Below, in pieces: positions 1-11,296 of a stretch of DNA of 64,000 nucleotides; position 1 is the stretch's first letter, and every line of letters starts with the position of its first letter. A program made the position numbers and the translations under genes. The notes beneath the pieces are model-generated. The model was not told the DNA's origin. It worked only from the letters and a program-made list of their open reading frames with translations, and made no database searches. Where the stretch lies: positions 1 through 64,000 of the forward strand of contig JABSSW010000019.1 in assembly GCA_018902385.1 (NCBI GenBank). Direction: 5' to 3'. Source of the stretch: Physcia stellaris. Taxonomy: Eukaryota > Ascomycota > Lecanoromycetes > Caliciales > Physciaceae.

Positions 1-1760
1 GAAGTTTCGATTTTAATAAAAATACGAAATTCATGTTCAACATGTTGCATACAAATTGCGCAATTTTTTTTATCAATGAAAAGATAATCAATTGCATCAA
101 CGTTTATTAAAATTTCTAATTTATGTTTATTATCGTTGAATGACAACGTACAATTGATAATTAAAAATCGTTTGACAAAAAAATCAAACAATTCGTCATA
201 ATGAATAAAGAAAATTTTTAAACATTCATCAATCGCGTTTTGATGTTAATTATCAATTTTTCGAATCAAATTCGCTCGATTCGTTGATCATGTTCATGTA
301 AAACATTTGCATTTTGTGTCAAATGACGCTTTTGATGTTTGTGAACGTTCGAACATTTTTTTCATACGTGATCGATTTTATCACATTTTAAACATTTTGT
401 TCGTGACGATTAATTTGTCGATCATCGAATCACGAATTTTCGAATTCAATAACGTTGAAACGAAATGAACTGTAAATTTCACGAAAAAGTCGAGATGACA
501 AATTTCGTAAAAACATCGAAATCGAAACGACAAAAATTGATTTGAATTAAAACAATTCAAAACGTTGTTGACGTGTCGCGATTTTTTTTTTTCGAAAATT
601 CGATTGTCGATTGTATATTTGTTGCAAAATGATTCGAATTTCATCGAACGTGATGAATTCACGTGAATATACATTCATCGTTTTTTTCAGATTTCAGAAA
701 ATTTTGTTCATCAATTTTTCGATTTTGATGATTTCGTTATAATCAATTGAATTGCTAAGACGAAAAAAAATGAAATAAAAAAATTGAAAATTTTGAATAT
801 TCATGATCAATGTTCGAAATTGATTACGCATATTGCGTTTGAAATCAAAATTTTCGTAAATAATGTTCAAGAATTTCAACATTATATGTCAAATTTTGAA
901 ATGATTCATATCAATATCACGAATCGATTGTATGTGATCATCAATATCATTTTCAATTCAGTCAATCACAATAATGATTGCGATCATGTTCGTGTCGTAA
1001 TGATCAACGTTGATCGTCATTTTATCGTGTATTTTTGTTTTTCAAACACGTCAAATGAGTTTCATTTCATCGATGAATTTAAAAGAATTTGAATGTGCTT
1101 TGAAACGTCGTTTGTTTTTTTGAGAAAAATTAATTACGTTGATTTTATCGTCGTTTTTTTCATCGTCGACGTCAAAATTTCGTGCACGATCGCGAGTTTT
1201 GATCAGCAAAACGTCGTGATTTTTTTTCAAAAAAATGTAATTTTTTTGTTTAGTCAGAAATAAATCATGTTGTTTTTCGTATTCGTTTTTCAGAATATTC
1301 AATTTTCGACGAATTTCATTTAATTCGACATTCGTATTGATTAGTTCGTCACGATCGACGCTGACAATATTGTACAAATTTTGATATTGAATCAGAACGT
1401 TCAAATAATTGTCACGATCGATGCGTAATCGATCAAATTTCTTTAAAAAATCGACGATTTTATGATTGACTCATCATTTCAACTGATCGATGATGACGAT
1501 ATTCAGAAAATGAATGATTTCGTTATTTTTCATTTTTATGAATTCGATCGTTGATACAAATCGACGACGTTTGAATTGATCAGCGAAATTTTCGTCAAAA
1601 AAATTGTCGTTAATTTCATGCAACATACGATTCACATTGACGTGTAACGTTTTGAGACGTTGTTTCATCGAAATAGAAAATTCGAAAAGAATTGTTTCGT
1701 GATGATTTCGAATCATAACTGAAAATGAAAAATTGAAAATGATAAAAAAGAAAAAAATTA
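1..1760 (-). mobile_element. Ty3/Gypsy-like remnant A, gag-side end, runs off the left edge
   Basis: AT-rich sequence with minus-strand open stretches at 1474-1716, 1051-1404 and 381-674. The 1051-1404 stretch reads as a coiled-coil-like, charged segment (QYQNLYN, ERD/KNEYEKQHD-type heptads) resembling the N-terminal part of fungal Ty3/Gypsy gag proteins, and 381-674 ends in DKLIVTNKMFKM. None contains Pro, Gly or Trp, the result of the context-specific C-to-T erosion described in the findings. Because gag-like material appears here after the integrase-like end of the next element, this is best read as a second element in the same orientation, truncated by the window edge. The assignment rests on weak residual similarity and orientation. 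Confidence 0.4.
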
Positions 1761-2186
1761 ATCGTGTTAGTTTTCGTTTTCTATCGTCGATTGCGTGAAA
1801 ATTCGATTTGTTATTTCACGATTTTCGTCAAATGTCTCGTCAGGAAAATTTTTGAATCGTTTGCTTGATCAGCAGAATTTTTCGTCGTTTGTTTCGTCAA
1901 AAAAACTTAATCGATTTGAGATTTTATTTTTGAACGTTCGCGTATCACGACGAGCGATAGAAATTGAAAATTTATTGTAATATCATGAATCGTGTTTGAA
2001 TAAACGTATTATTGATTAATTAAACGAAAACAATAAATTTGCAAAAACAAATAAATACAAAATGTTGAAATTGCAAACAATGTGCGACGTCAAATTTCAA
2101 ATCACGTTAATTTCAACGTAAAATTAAAACATAATTCGTTGTTCGATCACATATTATATCAATTATTTATCTATCAAATCTATTTG

Positions 2187-3141
2187 TCAGACATGTTCGT
2201 AACAACTTAAATGTTTCACATAACGTTCGTTGCATGTCGATGCAATTTTTTTCAACGTATCGATAAAATTTTTATTTGAAAATGTTATTTTGTTCATTAT
2301 CGTTCGAAATGTTTTATTATTTCGTTTTATAATTTTCAATGATTTATGCGATTGATTGAAAACGATGATACAAATAATTTCTAATTCGTTAAATATTTTT
2401 TGCATTTCGTTCGATCTGAATGCAATATTTGCGTTTTAATACATTGCGACGAACAAAAAATAATCATTGAATTTATGATATTCAAATGATTGTTTCACGT
2501 TTGAAATTTTCGTATTCATTGTTGAGTACGAAAATAAATCGTTCGAAAAATAATTTATTATGTTACAAATATTCTTGAATTCATATTTCGAAAACGTGAA
2601 TCAATTCATGAAATCGATATCGAAAAAATCGTAAAATTGATAAATCTGAATAAATGACAAAAATACGTGTCGATCAACGATGATTCATTTTGCGCAAAAT
2701 AAACATTTTTGTATGTATGATTTGATATTCGAAATCATGAAAAATCAAAAAATTTGATTTTTGATTCGATTGAATATGATATTTGACGAAAAATGATCGA
2801 TTTCGTCATGTGATTTTTGCAACAAAAATGCGATTTTCTTTTTCGTGATGCAAATATTTCATTTATCGTTGTTTTGATGCAATAATCGTTCGAAAATTTC
2901 GTTTTATCGATATTTATTTATTTTACGTTTGAATGCGATCATTACGATTTTGTTCGCATTTGTTGAAATTTTTTGCTTTGCGTAATAGTCGTAAATATTT
3001 GAATATTATTTTTTTTTGAATGTAATTTGATCGAACGTCGATTTTTTCGCTCAATTGAAATGTTCGTATCGTTGTTTGAAAACGAAAACAATTATCATGA
3101 CATGATTCGATGAAACAAATTTCAAAATTTTGTTTTTTCAC
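2187..3141 (-). pseudogene. Probable integrase-region remnant
   Basis: Open stretches 2923-3141 and 2187-2405 lie downstream of the RNase H remnant, where integrase sits in Ty3/Gypsy elements. The second reads IVFNQSHKSLKIIKRNNKTF, compatible with an integrase core in which a strand ending in D precedes N-G-x-x-F, but the catalytic DDE residues cannot be assigned with confidence. The call depends mostly on position. Confidence 0.35.
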
Positions 3142-3438
3142 ATAAAAAAACGTTCATTCGATTTTGATTATGATTTTCTCATCGTATTTTTCGATTTTTC
3201 GCTTTTCGTTTTCGATCGATAATTGTTTCAAAATATCACGATGATTTTTTTTGTCAATCTTTCAAAATCATTGAATATCGTTTTTGTGATTTTTGACTTT
3301 CTTGTACAAATTTTTGATTAATTGATTCGATTCGCAATTTTTATCGTTGAAAATTACGCGTGAAAAATCGTCGATCATTTGATTTTTTTTATTCTCGATA
3401 TATTTGATCTGAATATTGTGATTTCGAAATTTGTTTGT

Positions 3439-4336
3439 TCAACGAACATATATATTTTCGTGTTTTTGAACGTTGATGAAATTCATCAAGAATTTATGAT
3501 TCGTGTATATCGTATTGCGTTTCAAAAAGTCAAAAATGTGTTCGTGTTTTTTAATGAAATGAACAATGATATACAATTTTCGTTTGTATGTATCGTAATT
3601 GCGTTGCGTGACGTTGAATGCAATACAATTATAAAAAATAAATCGCATTTTATTTTTTTGCAATTGACGAATGTAAATATTTTTATCATATGTCGATGCG
3701 TCTGTGTATGTTTCGCAAAATAACGAAAAATCATAATCGAACATATTCATTACGTTAAAACATAATTGTTTCAATATTTGAAACGACAAATTTTTTGATT
3801 TTGATCATCGTCATTCGATTTTATTGTCGCACAAACGTTGAAATGATTTTTGAAATTCATCGAAATTCAATATTTAACGTCTCGTAAATTGTATTGTTTC
3901 GAGAAAATTTCGTAATGCAATAACATTTTGAAAAATTGATCAATTGCGTATTTTATCGATGAATTTTTGTTTAACGTTCAATATTTCATCGATTCGATGT
4001 ATTTGATCGAATGTTTTGAATTTTGTGATTTCGATTTTTAGTTTGAAAAATGAAATTTTCATTAATGATCACAATAATTTTAAAAAAATGATATTTTAAA
4101 AAATAATATTGTTTTTCGAAAATTTTATGATCGTCAAAAATATCGTCGATGTAAAAAAATATATTTGACGACGTCGTATGCATTATCGCATGTAATAATG
4201 ACGATTTTGAATACGATTTCGATATGAATTTCAATACGATATTGATTAATTCGATAAATGTAAACGAAAACGTTTTGATATTTTGTGACATGCGAATTGA
4301 TTGTAATTGATCGATTTCAAATACGTGAAAAATCAA
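3439..4336 (-). pseudogene. Retrotransposon reverse transcriptase / RNase H fragments
   Basis: Two adjacent minus-strand open stretches. 3986-4336 carries NIFFYIDDIFDDHKIFEKQY, matching the fungal Ty3/Gypsy reverse transcriptase region in which an [F/Y]xDD catalytic motif is followed by an E-Q-Y-x-F-L-x-x-H-F-F segment; YFLKYHFF follows here. 3439-3789 carries YTDAST, then YNCIAFNVTQRNYDTYKRKL and NTIYTNHKFL, the order of RNase H motifs (TDAS, the E-x-x-Y-D region, TDHK) in this family. Stops separate the two parts. There is no Pro, Gly or Trp in either. Non-functional. Confidence 0.7.
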
Positions 4337-5764
4337 ATAATGACAATTTTCGAAATGAATTGTTATATTTTAATAATCATGTTTCATATTTGTCGCAAAG
4401 AATATTCGATGATTTGAACGATTTAACAAATCGTGTGTACGTTATGTTAATTTTATCATATTTTCGACGAATTTCTTATACACGAAATGATAATTGAACG
4501 TGAATTTCGATTTTGTTTAATTCGATTTTGATATCAATACAGATGCGATTTTTCATTGTGAAATACAATCATTTGCGATGATTGTACGTTCGTACATATC
4601 GATTTCGATATTTTTCTGAATAATAATTTGATATCATCATTTTTTATCTGAAATAAATCGATGTTGTTTTGTATTGTAAAATTTCAAATTAAAACGAAAA
4701 ATGATTCGATGTACGATAAAATCAATAATCGATATTTTTTTCAGTTTTTTCGTTTCGACATCACGATAAATTCATATAAATTGTAAAATTTTAAAACGAA
4801 ATGCAAAATTTGAAATTGCAAATTTCAATGTGATTTTTTCGTTTTTGATTCATTTTTTCAACAATTCGTTGAATTGATTGATATTCAATTTTCGTCGAAT
4901 TATTCGTCGAATTGTAAAAAAAGTTTTGAAATTTGCTGATTTCATTGAAATAAAATTGACGTTGTTGATTCGTCATAAAAAAAAAATTCGACTTTATTTT
5001 TTTGTTCGTTTCAATGAAATATACATGTTTTATCGTTTGAACATTTGTAATCATATTTGATATTTGTATTTTCAATTTGTTTGAAAATCGAACGATAAAA
5101 AAATAAATTTTCTTGATTGTTTCAATGCAATAAACAAACGTATTCAATATCACAACGACATTGCGAATTATTTTCGAAATTTTGAACAATGTTAAAAACG
5201 ACATTAAATATTCGAATGTTGTTTTTTATTGATCATTTCATCGAAACGAAAAATTACATGATTCGATATTTGCATTGATATAATCGATGCAAAAATCAAC
5301 GAATTGATATAACGTTTTTTTTGAAAATGTTGTAATGTTTTTTTTTTTAATTTTACACGTGAATTTTCTTTAAAATCGTTAGCAAAATTTATTGAAAATT
5401 TTCATAATCATTTGATTTGATAATTTTATTTTTCGTATTTGATTTCGATATATCGTATTCGTTTGAATTTAATTTTTCATCGATATTCATATTCATAACA
5501 CGTTGCATCGTTGATTTAAATTTTTTGATTATGTTTTTGAAAAATTTTTTTGATCGTTTTGTAATGTTATTTTTTTGCATAATTCGAAGAATTTTTCATG
5601 TGTTGTTCAATTAACTTTGAAACATTGACAAATTTTGTTGTTTTATTCGTAGTTTTGTCATCAATGATGATTTTTTTCTGTATATTTATCATTGTTGAAA
5701 TCGAATGCAATCATAAAAATTCGAATAACAATTGAATTTTATTATGATTCGAATTGACGAAAAT

Positions 5765-6061
5765 TCAGATTTTTCGAATGATTTTCTTCACATGAACGTG
5801 AAAAATGACGAAATAATGAACTTTATGATAATTATCATTGATCACGATCATTCGAATATTTCGAAAATCGATTTTGATAACAAAATTCATTTTTAAATCT
5901 AAATTATTTATCAATTTTTGATTGATTATAATCAAATTCGATTTTTGATCAATTTTGATCATATCGAACGATATTTTAATGATTAGAAAATTTTTCTTGT
6001 CAAATTTATTGCAATTGATGAACACATAAAAAACGTTAAATGATTCGTTAATTGTTTGCAA
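5765..6061 (-). pseudogene. Retrotransposon aspartic-protease-like remnant
   Basis: A 98-codon minus-strand frame between the gag-like and RT remnants. It reads SNLIIINQKLINNLDLKMNF followed by a strand pattern ending FVIFHVHVKKI, the layout of retroviral-type proteases of Ty3/Gypsy elements (a D-[ST]-G strand, then LAxxLGL, a flexible basic stretch, and a V-x-F-x-V strand). The DTG motif itself is not intact, consistent with loss of GGN codons. Supported by position and pattern only. Confidence 0.4.
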
Positions 6062-7131
6062 ATACTTTTAGTAATTTATTTGTTGTTTTTGCTTTTATCG
6101 ATTTCGACGAAATTCGTATTGACGATTTAAACATTTATGATTTGAATAATTTTTTTTTTCGTGCGTGATTTTCGATAAACGATAATAAAACGTTTTGATT
6201 CGTCACGAAAATAAAATGAAAATTGATACAAATGCATAATCAATAAAATAATCATGTTGTTCATGAAAATGTTTTTTACATTGATTTTTGATTTTTTTTT
6301 CATTTTCGAAATCGATTTCATCATTTTTTTTTTTTTTTTGAATTGATCGACGAAAAAATCGACAATACGTTTTTGTTGAATGTTTTCATCAATATTTGAA
6401 TTGTTGTTTTTTTTTTGACGTTTGCGTGTTTTCATAACGTTAAATAACACGATCGAATCATCGAATTTTTCGTGAAATAAAATGACGAGATTAATTTTGT
6501 TAATTTCGCGAAATGTGAAAATTTTTATTTCAAAGTCGTCGTAATCGAACATTTCAAATAAACGTTTTGAATCAAACATTTCAAAAACATATTTCAGTAA
6601 ATTGCAATTAGAATCGTGTTTCGTTTTACATTGTTTGAATTGAAACATACGATCAATATATTTTAATAAAACAATAAATGTTAATGCAAATATTACAATT
6701 TCAAAATGAAAATCACGATCATAAATTTCGTTGTAATACGTGATTTGATTCATTGCAAATTGCGAAAATGATTGAATTATATTTTCGTTGTTGATTGATG
6801 ATTACGTTCGATATTTTGTTGTTTTTGAAACGATCGAATTGTATATTATTTGAAATGAAATTAAAATCGTATAGATTTTTTTAAATGTATTACGAAATGT
6901 CGAAAAATTATAATTCGTTGTTTTTCAAATAAAACGTCGTTTTGCATGAATTATTTGTTGATAAATCGAACAATTATATTGATTTTCATGATAATTAAAT
7001 AAATCGCATTTGAAACATCAATAATTGTGTTTTTTCTTGTTGTATATTTGAATTTCGTTGAAAAATGAATTCGAATATTGATGTTTATTCGTTTTGAAAT
7101 TTCGATTTTTTTGCGCACGTTACTCGTCGAT

Positions 7132-7742
7132 TCATTTTTTCGATTGATAAATGTTTGTAATTGAAACAAAAAATGAAAATTGATTATGTTTTTGTTCGAA
7201 TCGAGAATTTTGTGAAAAAAAATTTTGTTGATGTCGAATCATCGAATTTGTTGCAAAATCATTGATTACATTTTGAATTCGATTATTGTTTCGAATACGT
7301 CGAAAATTCGAAAAACGATTATTCGAAAAAATAAATTCGATAACATATTTCAATGTGATCATTTGAAATTGTAAAATTTGAATCGATATATTCGAATTGT
7401 AATTTTCGATTTTGATGATCATGAATTTTTTATCGAAAAATGTCAATTTCTCGTTGCGTTTTTTTTCGATTTTTTTGATTTGATATTTTTTTTGACGTTT
7501 TTGAATTCGAAAATTTTTTTTTGCAAACGTGCAAATTTCATAAAAATTACGAATTTCAATGTTTTTGTCATGTTTGACATAAATTTTTGTTTGCAATTTT
7601 TCGTCACGTATGTTTTTGATGTAATACGCGATAATATTTTTGAAAAAAAAAATTTCAAAATATTCAATAATTTCACGATCGAAACGTTTTTGTCGTCGAA
7701 TTTCTTGAACAACTCGACTGTACGTTTGTAATAATTTTTCAA
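7132..7742 (-). pseudogene. Retrotransposon gag-like remnant
   Basis: Overlapping minus-strand frames 7443-7742 and 7132-7596, upstream of the protease-like remnant. The first opens YYKRTVELFKKFDDKNVS and reads like the distal half of fungal Ty3/Gypsy gag; the second continues NFRIQKRQKKYQ. Rich in Lys, Asn, Ile and Phe with no Pro, Gly or Trp. The 208-codon frame at 6127-6753, also free of those residues, lies in the gag-to-protease interval and is probably part of the same polyprotein region. Confidence 0.35.
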
Positions 7743-7756
7743 AAATTTTTTTTTTC

Positions 7757-9011
7757 TTGTTGAATCGATTGAAATTTCAAATTGTAATCGTGTTCACGTT
7801 TTGTTTTCGTTGTGTTTTTTTTTTGTCGAAATATTCGTATTCAATAAAACGAATGAATTCGATTTTATCGATTGCAATAAAATTTTTTTTGATCACGATG
7901 TTTTTAACATCGTCGTTGATATTTGTTTATTTTTTTGCATCGTTTTCGAACGATGTTTAAACTGTTTCAATTCATTTTTTATTCGAGAAATTTTTAGAAA
8001 ATTCGTTTTTGAGTTTCGCAATTCAACGTTTTTCGTTTTTTTTTTCGTCGAAAATGATATATTTGAATTTGATCGACATGATGATTGCGTTGTTTGTGAC
8101 GAATTTTGACGATGTAAATTTCGAAAAAATAAAAATAAAATTTGAATTATTGACAAATGTAATATGAAAATCGTTGAATTGAATTGTGAATCGATTCGAA
8201 TTTTGTTTTTCGTTTTCGTTCGAATGATAAATTATATCGTATGTTTTCGATCACAAATCACATTTGATACAATGAAATCGTTGATTGATATCGATTTCGA
8301 ACGATTTTCGATAATCGCAATTCGAACAATGAACGTGTAAACACAAAAACAAATTGATTGAATGTCAAATAATATTTGATACAAATATCGAAATAATAAA
8401 TGATTTGAAACGTATGAAATGTTGAAATTTTGATTTCGAATGTTTGATAATGTTTAACGTTTCAATCGAATGATTTTGCGTTTTCGCTGTTTTATAATTT
8501 TAATTTTATTTGATGTTTAATATGCGTTCGATTTTTGCGTTTTATAATGATTGATTTACATCATTTGATAATGTAATATTGAATTTTCTGATATTTTTGA
8601 TTTGAATTGAATGTTGAATTTAAAATTTGATATGTTCGTTTCGATATTTTTTTCAAATAACATTTTGAATGTTTTAATACGTTGTTTGAAACAACGCATT
8701 TTTATGATTTTGTATAGTTTTATAATTCGATATTTTTATTCGTTATGTGTTTTGAATGTTTGATGTTGATTTTCGATATTCAATGAAACGTGATTGTTGC
8801 GTAATAAAATGATCGATTTTGCTGTTTCGATCGAAAAACTAAAAAAACGTTCAACGAAAATTTCTTTTAGCAATTTTTTTTTCAGAATGATCATCAGAAA
8901 ATGAAATTTCTAGCAATGCGCAGAGATTGCAAAATAAATCACTAATAAAAAATGTAACGTGAATTTGATCGAATGATTTTGAAAATGTTTGTTATGATTT
9001 ATTTGCAAATG
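7757..9011. repeat. AT-rich, mutated right part of element B without recognisable coding
   Basis: Extremely T- and A-rich sequence with C confined to CpA and CpG contexts, like the rest of the block. Apart from short chance frames up to about 8.16 kb no coding similarity was seen. It presumably corresponds to the 5-prime untranslated side of the minus-strand retrotransposon. Confidence 0.5.
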
Positions 9012-9119
9012 TGTTACGAGCGATTTTCTAGTAGATTTATTGTTAAGCAATTAAGATGCGTCACGTGACGTCTCGTTTATTGATCAATTATCAGTTTTCT
9101 CGGTTCTTCTCTCTAACAG
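9012..9119 (-). repeat. Possible short LTR at the right edge of element B
   Basis: Read on the minus strand this 108-bp stretch begins TGTTAG and finishes GTAACA, the short inverted termini typical of LTRs, and it marks the switch from AT-rich eroded sequence to ordinary sequence. It also contains a CGTCACGTGACG palindrome. It keeps CpT and CpC dinucleotides, unlike the adjacent block. No second copy was found at the other side, so this is a suggestion. Confidence 0.25.
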
Positions 9120-9359
9120 TATTGCCGAGGATTAACTTCAAGTGAAGTACGGTGATCATCTCATTATTGAGGATTTCGGTGCTTCATAAATCCGAGTCAG
9201 CTTAGACTTGAGCAGATATTCGATAATTGGAAAGAACAAGTCAATGTGGCTGTTCCTATATCTCAAGCCCAAAAGCGATCTGAAGGACTATGGGAGGATT
9301 AGGAGGGTGTCTATATTGTCAGATAGCGCTTGAGCTCGGGGTATTCTCACATATGAGCT

Positions 9360-11296
9360 CTAAATTTCTCTAGCGTATCTGCGGTCCTCAATCCATACAT
9401 AGTGAGTGGTCCAATTTCTCGTGAGAGTGGCCAAGGCAAGTAGGATGAGCCTGAGCAGACTAAGGCTGGTTACGTCGATATTTTGGGAATCATCATTCAC
9501 CCTCACATCGATGCCGTTCTCCCTGAAAACCACCAACATTACTTCTCTAAGATCTTCGGTGCTTTGTATCTGTGCGCAGTATGATGGCAATAGATATTTC
9601 CTCGGCAATGGCTTCATGCTGCGTGAGACTTTGATTTGCACCTGCTTCACGATGAAGGCTGCTTCTTGCCCTGTCGCCAATGCATAAGTTTGCCGTGCCA
9701 CTTCAACGACGTCGATGTCTGCGTCCGTGAGGGCACTGAGCCAGGGAGATAGATGACCTCCGAGTAAGGCATGCAATGTGGGCTTGAGGTATTTCTCTAC
9801 ACAAGATCCAGGATGTGGTGGGCTATCTCTCCCCTGTTGGGTATCGTATCGGATCAATTCGTCAAACCAACCCTTGAAGTAGGTGAACTTCGTGTTCGTT
9901 CTCAACTCATCATACCAGCAATTTTTCAAACGGGGTACACGGCTCCGTGTCGGACCTTTAGACCAACACTCGTCGAACCATATCGAGTATTTGAGGGGAC
10001 CGTCGAAATACAGCACCCCATTGTTCAGATCTGCCCCAAGCTTGAGCTTGCATCGAAGGGCAACATTGACAAGTTGACTTGTCCACCTCTTCACATCTAG
10101 CGATTCAGCGTGTGTGTATAATCCGTCTCGGAAAGCTTTCAATAAAACATCCAAGCCTACGTATTGTCGGAACGTCGGGTCAGTTGTGCTTCGGGATGAC
10201 GTTTGGTAGACTGCAAGTGCCTCCTCGAGGTTACATGGGCTTTTCATCCAAGAGCGAAACAGGCCTTGATAATCACATCGAAGCCTGGAACCTGCATCGA
10301 CGAGCTCCTTCAGTTTATCAAGACGCCCGTGCCACATTCTGGGTGGTCTGCATTCAGGTTTCCAAAAAAGCTGTAGGTCATTAGCCTGACAAAGGCCTTC
10401 GCTTGGGTTGATGGCGTATTTGTATTGATAGGAAAGCCGACATCGGATGCTTGGGTGCTATTATATGCCACCTGACAGTTCAACCACCTTTAGTTGATTC
10501 TCTCTTCTACAAGGTAATGCACGAAAACGTCAAAATGCTAGCCAGAGTAATCAAGAACTCACATCAGTTTTTGAGCTGTATTCCCAGATGGAAGGACGAG
10601 GGTCGCTATTTACACGCTTTGGCGCCGTGATGAGGATCCTCCGTTGAGGCGTAGCGGTGAGTTCACGATGTTCGCGGTTTTTGTCCAGGACACCAATGAT
10701 TTGATCCAAACGCCAGGCGATTGCTCCGAAATCAATTTTCTGCGATTGCTCCATCGATGCTACGCGATCTGAGATGTGCGTCGTAACCTGGTACTCCTGA
10801 AGAGAGATTTGGCTAGTACTCAATTCAGCCATGAAAATTGATTATGTTTATCAGCTTTATACCTTGAGACTTCTTGATGGGCAAGGCTGAGGTCTTTCGT
10901 GCAATGATCGATCTCAGATTTTGACCTCTGGAAAGCTTCAGAGTTGAATACTGCGCTCAAGACTTCAATCCGACTTCGGAAAGATTTTCCTTTGATCTTG
11001 TCGAGTCTCTCGTCGATCTGTTTCTCGAGATCCTGCACTAACGAACTACAGCTATTCACGCGGTCCTCAAGAAGGTCGATGTTGACTTCCATAATCAAAT
11101 ATTGCACTTGCCGGCATGTAAACTCAAATCTGAGCAAAACTTCTCTGAGGTTTCTCAGCCAGTCAAGCTCTTTCGCCAAGCTTTGCGGTAATCCCTTCAC
11201 TTCGCTGATGGTTCTACATAATTTGGATGTAGTTCGACACGCGATCTCAACCAGAGGGAGAACCCCAATGATAGAGGTCACAGGCTCCATTGCCAA
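9360..11296 (-). CDS. PigL_N / STAND-type N-terminal domain protein with uncharacterised C-terminal half
   Basis: Three exons fit exactly: 11296-10863, 10812-10563 and 10457-9360, giving 593 aa. Introns start GTATAA and GTGAGT and end ACTAG and AATAG, and the reading frame is kept across both. The first 150 residues open MAMEPVTSIIGVLPLVEIAC and are helical, resembling the PigL_N-type domain that often precedes STAND/NACHT or ankyrin modules in fungal NLR-like proteins. No P-loop is visible: after the helical region comes a WKPECRPPRMWHGRLDKLK segment, faintly like the turn entering an ankyrin repeat, then about 320 residues with no domain recognised. The protein is therefore either a standalone signalling/adaptor member or a derived relative. 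It sits between a transposon block and a fold-back repeat, typical of fungal NLR-like genes. Confidence 0.7.

Larger units (their letters stand above)
1761..9119 (-). mobile_element. Ty3/Gypsy-type retrotransposon remnant B, heavily mutated
   Basis: About 7.3 kb of roughly 25 percent GC DNA. Minus-strand frames appear in the order expected of a Ty3/Gypsy element read right to left: gag-like (7132-7742), protease-like (5765-6061), reverse transcriptase (3986-4336), RNase H (3439-3789) and integrase-like (2187-3141). The RT and RNase H parts are the best supported. The right edge is where composition returns to normal at about 9.0-9.1 kb. Minus-strand 9119-9012 starts TGTTAG and ends GTAACA, the inverted ends expected of an LTR, but no partner LTR was found. 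No frame is intact and the element is not autonomous. The left edge is inferred from where gag-like sequence of another element begins. Confidence 0.65.

Noticed and set aside
694-8156. Numerous 60-200 codon frames on both strands in the AT-rich block as independent genes
   Set aside because: They overlap each other, lack Pro, Gly and Trp, and only the minus-strand ones resemble transposon proteins; they are products of base composition.
9406-10384. Plus-strand frames opposite the PigL_N gene
   Set aside because: Shadows of the minus-strand exons, which join perfectly in frame.
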